Source of the DNA: Pseudomonas sp. IB20
GTDB lineage: Bacteria; Pseudomonadota; Gammaproteobacteria; Pseudomonadales; Pseudomonadaceae
NCBI RefSeq assembly: GCF_009707325.1
Contig: NZ_CP046103.1
Location: 2,770,012-2,834,011, forward strand
Reading direction: 5' to 3'
Length of the DNA stretch: 64,000 nucleotides
In this document: piece by piece, positions 59,226 to 64,000 of the stretch
Position numbering within the stretch: position 1 is the first letter of the stretch
Layout of the letters: the number at the start of each line of letters is the position of its first letter
Translations under genes and position numbers: made by a program
Notes under the pieces: model-generated
What the model was told of the DNA's origin: nothing
Seen by the model: the letters and a program-made list of their open reading frames with translations, nothing else
Databases searched by the model: none

Positions 59226-60934
59226 ATGTTTGGCCATGGACTCGGCCCGGCCCGCCAACGCGGGGCCATCGGCTTGATCGGCGCAGTTACCCTTGGGATC
59301 GCGCTGTTGTTTATGTTGCTGGTGGTCGACAGCGGCCGCTTGTACCTGGAGAAGCGCAAATTGCAGCGCGTGGCCGATACGGCAGCGCTGGAAGCGGTGA
59401 GCCGCAGCGGCAAGTGCGCGGCGCCGACTAACAATGCCACGCAGTTTGCGACTGAAAGCGCAGCGCGCAACGCCTTCAAGGTCGACGCCAGTCGCACATT
59501 GGCTGTCGCCTGCGGCACCCTGGCCACCGGTGCGGACTTTATGCGCACCTTCAGCGCCGACCCCGCCAAAACCGATGCCATCCGGGTGATTGCCACCCAC
59601 CGTGTGCACACCAGCCTCGCCCATGGCTTGCTCATGCTGTTCTCGGCTAAACCCATCACCATGATGACGCTCTTGAGCGCCACGGCGGTCGCCGCCGCGC
59701 CGACTCCGACGGTGGCATCACTCACCGTGCGCAGCACTTTGCTGACCGTGGACAGCACCAAGTCCGTCGCCCTCAACGCCCTGATCGGCGGCTTGCTGGG
59801 CGGCACGTTGCAACTCGACGCGGTGGGCTGGAACGGCTTGATCAACACCAATATCAGCTTGCTCAAGTACCTGGATGCCTTGGCCATCCGCTTGAACGTC
59901 AGCGCCGGCAACTACGACCAGTTGCTCAAGACCGACGCCACCGTCGGCCAGTTGATCCAGGCCGCCATCGATGTACTCAAGCTGGGCGGTGACGCGGTCA
60001 AGGTGGTGATCAACAACCTGGAAGCCATCAAACTGATCGCGCCGGGCACGCAGATCCTGCACTTGGGCGACCTGATCAACATCCAGAACGGCACGGACAA
60101 AAGTGCGCTGGATGTGAAGCTGCAACTGTTCAACCTGATTCAGGGCTTCGTGCAGCTGTCGAACAAGGCCAGCGCGGTCGCCGTGGAACTGCCGGTGGAT
60201 GTGCTGGGGCTGATCGGCGTCACCGTCAGCACCAAAGTGATCGAGCCGGCGCAGCTCTCAAGCATCGGCGACCCGAAGAACATCGCCACACAGCCCATCT
60301 TTGTCCGTACCGCTCAAGTGCGCACCCTGATTTCGGTGAAGTTACCCATCGTCACGCTGGTCAACAATGTGTTGGGTGGCGTGGTGCAAGCGCTGAATGA
60401 CGTGCTGGGCGGCCTGTTGGGGCTGCTTGACCCCAATTGTTGCCTGGTCACCAGCCTTGAAATCGGCGACAAACTCGACATTGCCCTGAGACCTGCAAGC
60501 GCGGCACGGGAGTCTGTGGCGACCGACAGGCATTCGCGGCCGGCGGGCTGGGCATCCGCGTCGACAGCAGTGTGGCCCGAACCCAACGCGCACACACCTA
60601 CACCCACCCGCCGGCGGTGAATCAGCCACCGACGTATTATCAGTTCGCCGCATCGAATGTGGTCAGCAGCCTGAGGGAAACACTCACCGGCATCCAACTG
60701 ATCAACCACCCGCCGAAAATGGCCAGCCTGTTGGGCGTCGTGCTGGGCATCGTCACAGGCCTGCTCAACGGCTTGCTCTCGACCCTGGGCGGGCTGATTG
60801 CCGGGCTGCTCGGCCCGCTGCTCGACCCCATCGTCAACAACCTGCTCGCCGGCCTTGGCATTGACCTGGCAAAAGTTGAAATCGGTGCCAACCTGTCCTG
60901 CAACCCCGGTGGCCGGGCGATGCTGGTGATTTGA
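59226..60934 (+). pseudogene. TadG-like pilus-assembly protein, interrupted by one frameshift
   Basis: ATG 59226. RGAIGLIGAVTLGIALLFML then LVVDSGRLYLEKRKLQRVAD with TAALEAVS is the TadE/TadG N-terminus (one membrane anchor, Flp-pilus assembly). A long hydrophobic, leucine-rich domain of about 300 residues follows (LIGGLLGGTLQLDAVGWNGL). At about 60486 (CCCTGAGACCTGC) the frame is lost; one inserted base would give ETCKRGTGVCGDRQAF and continue to a C-terminal part (YYQFAASNVVSSLRETLTGI, LLSTLGGLIAGLLGPLLDPI) ending 60934. So a single protein of about 570 aa is split by one deletion, natural or technical. Confidence 0.75.
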
Positions 60935-61064
60935 GCACATCAGGCCCGCTGATCATCATCCAACACGCTAACCTATTAAGCCGCCCCGACCTTGTCGCTG
61001 GGCGGCGGTGCGCATTAGATTAGCCAATAGTCCAAGGCCTTTAGAATAAGCAGAAGGGATAAGC

Positions 61065-62132
61065 ATGGCGCTTAACGACCAATCGACCCAGATTCGCCCA
61101 GGCGAAGAACTTGATGCCAGCCTCATCGATCCCTACCTCAAGGCCCATATTCCGGGCCTGCACGGCACGGTCAAGATCAGCCAGTTCCCTGGCGGTGCGT
61201 CCAACCTGACTTACTTGCTGGAGTACCCGGGCCAGGAATTCGTGTTGCGCCGCCCGCCCTTTGGCCACAAAGCCAAGTCCGCCCACGACATGGGCCGCGA
61301 GTACCGCATTCTCAACCAGCTTAAAGACGGCTTTCCTTATTGCCCCAAAGCCTACGTGCATTGCACCGATGAATCGGTCATCGGTGCCGAGTTCTATGTG
61401 ATGGAGCGGGTCAACGGCATCATCCTGCGTTCCGACCTGCCGCCGGAACTGGGCCTGGACGCGACCAAGACCGACGCACTGTGCAAAAGCTTTATCGACA
61501 AGTTCGTCGAGCTGCATCAGGTGGATTACGCGGCCTGCGGCCTGGCCGGCTTGGGCAAGCCCGAAGGCTACGTAGAACGGCAGATTCGCGGCTGGAGCGA
61601 CCGCTACGAAAAAGCCCTGACCCCCGACGCCCCGAGCTGGGAAGCCGTGCGCGCCTGGCTCAATGACAAGATGCCGGCCGACCACCCGACCTCCAGCATC
61701 GTGCACAACGACTACCGCTTCGACAATGTGATCCTGGACCCCAATAACCCGATGCAGATCATCGGCGTGCTGGACTGGGAACTGACCACCCTGGGCGACC
61801 CGCTGATGGATTTGGGCAACACCCTCGCCTACTGGATCGAAGCCGCCGACCCGGCCCCGGTGCAACTGATGCGCCGCCAGCCAAGCAACGCCCCCGGCAT
61901 GCTCACCCGCCGCCAGTTCGTCGATTACTACGCAGAGCGCTCCGGCATTCAGATCGACAATTTCGACTTCTACTACACCTACGGCCTGTTCCGTCTGGCC
62001 GGCATCGTGCAGCAGATCTACTACCGCTTCTTCCACGGCCAGACCCAGGACAAACGCTTTGCGCAGTTCATCCACATGAACACGCTGCTGGAGCAAATGA
62101 GCCTGAATGTCATCGGTAAATCCGCACTCTGA
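61065..62132 (+). CDS. APH-type phosphotransferase family protein (ACAD10/11-like)
   Basis: 355 aa kinase-like fold: FPGGASNLTYLLEYPGQEFV (nucleotide loop), FVLRRPPFGHKAKSAHDMGR (Lys/Arg), SIVHNDYRFDNVILDPNNPM (catalytic HxDxxxxN-like: HNDYRFDN) and GVLDWELTTLGDPLMDLGN (metal Asp). Such proteins near acyl-CoA dehydrogenases phosphorylate hydroxy-acyl-CoA in 4-hydroxyacid breakdown. AGAAGGG precedes ATG 61065. Its stop overlaps the start of the SDR gene. Confidence 0.88.
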   Translation: MALNDQSTQIRPGEELDASLIDPYLKAHIPGLHGTVKISQFPGGASNLTYLLEYPGQEFVLRRPPFGHKAKSAHDMGREYRILNQLKDGFPYCPKAYVHCTDESVIGAEFYVMERVNGIILRSDLPPELGLDATKTDALCKSFIDKFVELHQVDYAACGLAGLGKPEGYVERQIRGWSDRYEKALTPDAPSWEAVRAWLNDKMPADHPTSSIVHNDYRFDNVILDPNNPMQIIGVLDWELTTLGDPLMDLGNTLAYWIEAADPAPVQLMRRQPSNAPGMLTRRQFVDYYAERSGIQIDNFDFYYTYGLFRLAGIVQQIYYRFFHGQTQDKRFAQFIHMNTLLEQMSLNVIGKSAL

Positions 62133-62905
62133 CGGCAACATTCAAGACCCACCTGTTCGACCTCGACGGCAAGATTGCTTTTGTGTCCGGCGCCAGCCGC
62201 GGTATCGGTGAAGCCATCGCCAAACTCCTGGCCCAGCAAGGCGCCCACGTGATCGTCTCCAGCCGTAAGCTGGAAGGCTGCCAGCACGTGGCGGATGCGA
62301 TCATCGCCGATGGCGGCAAAGCCACCGCCGTGGCGTGCCACATTGGTGAAATGGAGCAGATCACCCAGGTGTTCGCCGGCATCCGTGAACAGTTCGGCCG
62401 CCTGGATATCCTGGTCAACAACGCCGCGACCAACCCGCAATTCTGCAACGTGCTGGACACCGACCTGGGCGCGTTCCAGAAGACCGTGGACGTGAACATT
62501 CGCGGCTACTTCTTCATGTCGGTGGAAGCCGGCAAGCTGATGCGCGAGAACGGCGGCGGCAGCATCATCAACGTGGCGTCGATCAACGGGATTTCCCCAG
62601 GCGTGTTCCAAGGCATCTACTCGGTGACCAAGGCCGCGGTGATCAACATGACCAAGGTGTTTGCCAAGGAATGCGCAGCGTTCGGCATTCGTTGCAACGC
62701 CCTGCTGCCGGGCCTGACCGACACCAAGTTCGCCTCGGCGCTGGTGAAGAACGATTCGATCCTGAAGATGGCCCTGGCGCAGATCCCACTCAAGCGCGTG
62801 GCCGATCCCAGCGAAATGGCCGGCGCAGTGCTGTTCCTGGCCAGCGATGCCTCCAGCTACACCACCGGGGTGTCGCTGAATGTGGACGGCGGTTTCCTGT
62901 CCTGA
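62129..62905 (+). CDS. Short-chain dehydrogenase/reductase, apparent CTG start
   Basis: 258 aa. Cofactor motif VSGASRGIGEAIAKLL, NNAATNPQF, catalytic Ser in NVASINGISPG, YSVTKAAVI (Tyr-x-x-x-Lys), and a classical FabG-like C-terminus (TTGVSLNVDGGFLS). No ATG/GTG/TTG exists where the protein should begin. CTG 62129, overlapping the previous stop as CTGA, gives TATFKTHLFDLDGKIAFVSG, the expected N-terminus. A GTG at 62183 would cut off the first strand. Either a rare CTG start or an ATG-to-CTG change. It is coupled to the phosphotransferase, probably for hydroxyacyl metabolism. Confidence 0.85.
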   Translation: MTATFKTHLFDLDGKIAFVSGASRGIGEAIAKLLAQQGAHVIVSSRKLEGCQHVADAIIADGGKATAVACHIGEMEQITQVFAGIREQFGRLDILVNNAATNPQFCNVLDTDLGAFQKTVDVNIRGYFFMSVEAGKLMRENGGGSIINVASINGISPGVFQGIYSVTKAAVINMTKVFAKECAAFGIRCNALLPGLTDTKFASALVKNDSILKMALAQIPLKRVADPSEMAGAVLFLASDASSYTTGVSLNVDGGFLS

Positions 62906-63011
62906 TCAAGCGTTCGGCGGTTGCCGACGAAAACTCACCGCCAGGCGGTTCCAGCCACTGATGCTGCCGCAAGCCAACTCCCACCGTTTGAATGGTGCTG
63001 GGTACGAGGGC

Positions 63012-63638
63012 TCAGGGCCGTTTGAACTCCCGCCGCAGTTGCTCGATCAGCGGTCGGCAAGCACAGCCGTCCAAGTGATCATTGACCATCCCCATCGCCT
63101 GCATCAGCGCATACATCGTGGTGGGGCCAACAAAGGTCCAGCCGCGTTTCTTCAAGGCCTTCGACAACCTCACCGAAGCCGGTGACGTCGGATTACCCGT
63201 CCAATAAGCCATGTCCACCACGGCCGGGCGCTCCTCCTCGCTAGGCTCAAACGCCCAAACCCACCGCGCCAGCGAGCCAGTTTCATCCACCAGCTCACAC
63301 GCCCTGCACGCATTGTTGATGGTGGACACGATCTTCGCCCGATTGCGCACAATGCCGGGGTCCTGCATCAGCCGCTCAATGTCCGCCTCGCCATACCGCG
63401 CCACACGACGAAAATCAAAGCCCTCAAACGCCACCCGGAACTGCTCGCGCTTGCGCAAGATGGTGATCCAGGCCATGCCCGCCTGAAACCCCTCCAGGCA
63501 AATCTTCTCGTACAGCTGGATATCATCCGCCACCGGCACGCCCCACTCGTGGTCGTGGTAACGCGGGTATTCCGGCGCCGCTGTGCGCCAGGTGCAATGC
63601 GTCTGCCCTGCGTGCGTGGTCAGTCCTGGTCTGTCCAT
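63012..63638 (-). CDS. tag: DNA-3-methyladenine glycosylase I
   Basis: 208 aa, similar to E. coli Tag: YHDHEWGVPVADDIQLYEKI, CLEGFQAGMAWITILRKREQ (with the catalytic Glu), IVRNRAKIVSTINNACRACE, LSKALKKRGWTFVGPTTMYAL and VNDHLDGCACRP carrying the zinc ligands. It removes 3-methyladenine from alkylated DNA. ATG 63638 used. Divergent from the symporter gene. Confidence 0.95.
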   Translation of the reverse strand: MDRPGLTTHAGQTHCTWRTAAPEYPRYHDHEWGVPVADDIQLYEKICLEGFQAGMAWITILRKREQFRVAFEGFDFRRVARYGEADIERLMQDPGIVRNRAKIVSTINNACRACELVDETGSLARWVWAFEPSEEERPAVVDMAYWTGNPTSPASVRLSKALKKRGWTFVGPTTMYALMQAMGMVNDHLDGCACRPLIEQLRREFKRP

Positions 63639-63723
63639 CGATCACCTCGCCAATCTTGCCGTGGATGATAAGCGAAAAATTTTCCAAACCACCAACCGCT
63701 CAAGCATCACGCTTACCGACCAA

Positions 63724-63817
63724 CTGGTCAGACCGGAACCTGTCAACCGTCCAATATTTACTTGTGATTTCAAAAAAACCCAGCGTAGACTGGCCACGCA
63801 CTGGACTTACCGGTAAG
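63724..63817. promoter_or_regulatory. Two palindromes upstream of the symporter gene
   Basis: CTGGTCAGACCGG (63724-63736), near-palindromic and like GntR (PdhR/LldR-type) sites with GGTC-N-GACC, and CTTACCGGTAAG (63806-63817), a perfect 12-bp palindrome. Both lie in the 232-bp gap between tag and the dicarboxylate-type symporter. Confidence 0.45.
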
Positions 63818-63870
63818 ACCACAACAATTAAGCCCTGGAACCACCAGGGCACCGAATAGAGATCCCTCCC

Positions 63871-64000
63871 ATGCTCAGATGGTGCTCGCGTTCGATTTTC
63901 CTGCAAGTCGTGATTGGCCTGATGCTCGGCATCGCCTGCGGCCTGGCCCTTCCCGAATTCTCCTCGCAACTCAAACCCCTGGGTGACGGCTTCATCAAGC
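63871..64000 (+). CDS. Dicarboxylate/amino acid:cation symporter, N-terminal part
   Basis: 43 codons before the window ends. SIFLQVVIGLMLGIACGLAL then PEFSSQLKPLGDGFIK matches the start of DctA/GltP-type (DAACS) carriers, where KPLGDGFIKLIKMII is highly conserved. It would import C4-dicarboxylates or glutamate with Na+ or H+. GAGATCCCTCCC precedes the ATG; no strong ribosome-binding site. The remaining part, about 400 residues, lies outside. Confidence 0.8.
   Translation, partial: MLRWCSRSIFLQVVIGLMLGIACGLALPEFSSQLKPLGDGFIK

Overview
The window looks like a chromosome segment of the Pseudomonas fluorescens group. The clues are a GC-rich coding style, an acnB starting with GTG, a divergent ampR/ampC pair, a parS/parR system beside a MipA-family gene, miaE, an E. 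coli-like proP, DUF3077 and DUF2252 genes, and many intergenic REP elements of the GTGGGAGCTGGCTTGCCTGCGA type. It is mostly core and accessory housekeeping DNA without phage, CRISPR or intact IS elements. No tRNA or rRNA gene was seen. Layout: 1-5 kb carries a YcaO/OsmC protein (cut by the window edge), a LysE exporter, and a methyltransferase divergent from its likely TetR regulator. 5-10 kb has an amine-type oxidoreductase, an isochorismatase-like hydrolase, NUDIX, VOC and HIT genes, a nucleotidyltransferase/ATPase pair, and two deletion scars that leave gene stubs. 10-20 kb has a DUF2231/sugar dehydrogenase pair, an MFS hexuronate-type transporter, proP, and an AraC/Fsr-like pair whose AraC gene is frameshifted. 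20-30 kb has a MmyB-type regulator, an amidase, a CPBP protease, RidA, a MocR/EamA pair, YceI, a thioesterase and a dienelactone hydrolase. 30-36 kb is a two-partner secretion (CdiA/TpsB-like) locus that is truncated at both ends, frameshifted, lacks a toxin domain, and sits between perfect 180-bp direct repeats. 36-47 kb has DUF2252, ampR/ampC, a serine-hydrolase-like pseudoenzyme with MipA, convergent parS/parR, an MFS carrier, miaE and a universal stress gene behind a perfect ANR box. 48-49 kb is a gene-free nested inverted repeat of about 780 bp. 50-56 kb has acnB with a highly structured leader, a SulP permease, a ParB-like protein and an SdaC-like carrier. 56.4-57.4 kb is AT-richer, with a broken small secreted-protein gene and a perfect 150-bp tandem duplication. 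57.4-64 kb has a Thr/Cys-rich leader peptide with an attenuator in front of a second isochorismatase-like hydrolase, a 2-hydroxyacid dehydrogenase, a frameshifted TadG-like gene, an APH-type phosphotransferase coupled to an SDR, tag, and the start of a dicarboxylate-type symporter. The most interesting biological candidate is the attenuator at 57398-57536. An exact 20-nt Illumina adapter match at 10207 is a strong sign of an assembly artefact. The clustered single-base indels and the 180-bp repeat junctions mean that several broken genes here may be technical rather than biological.
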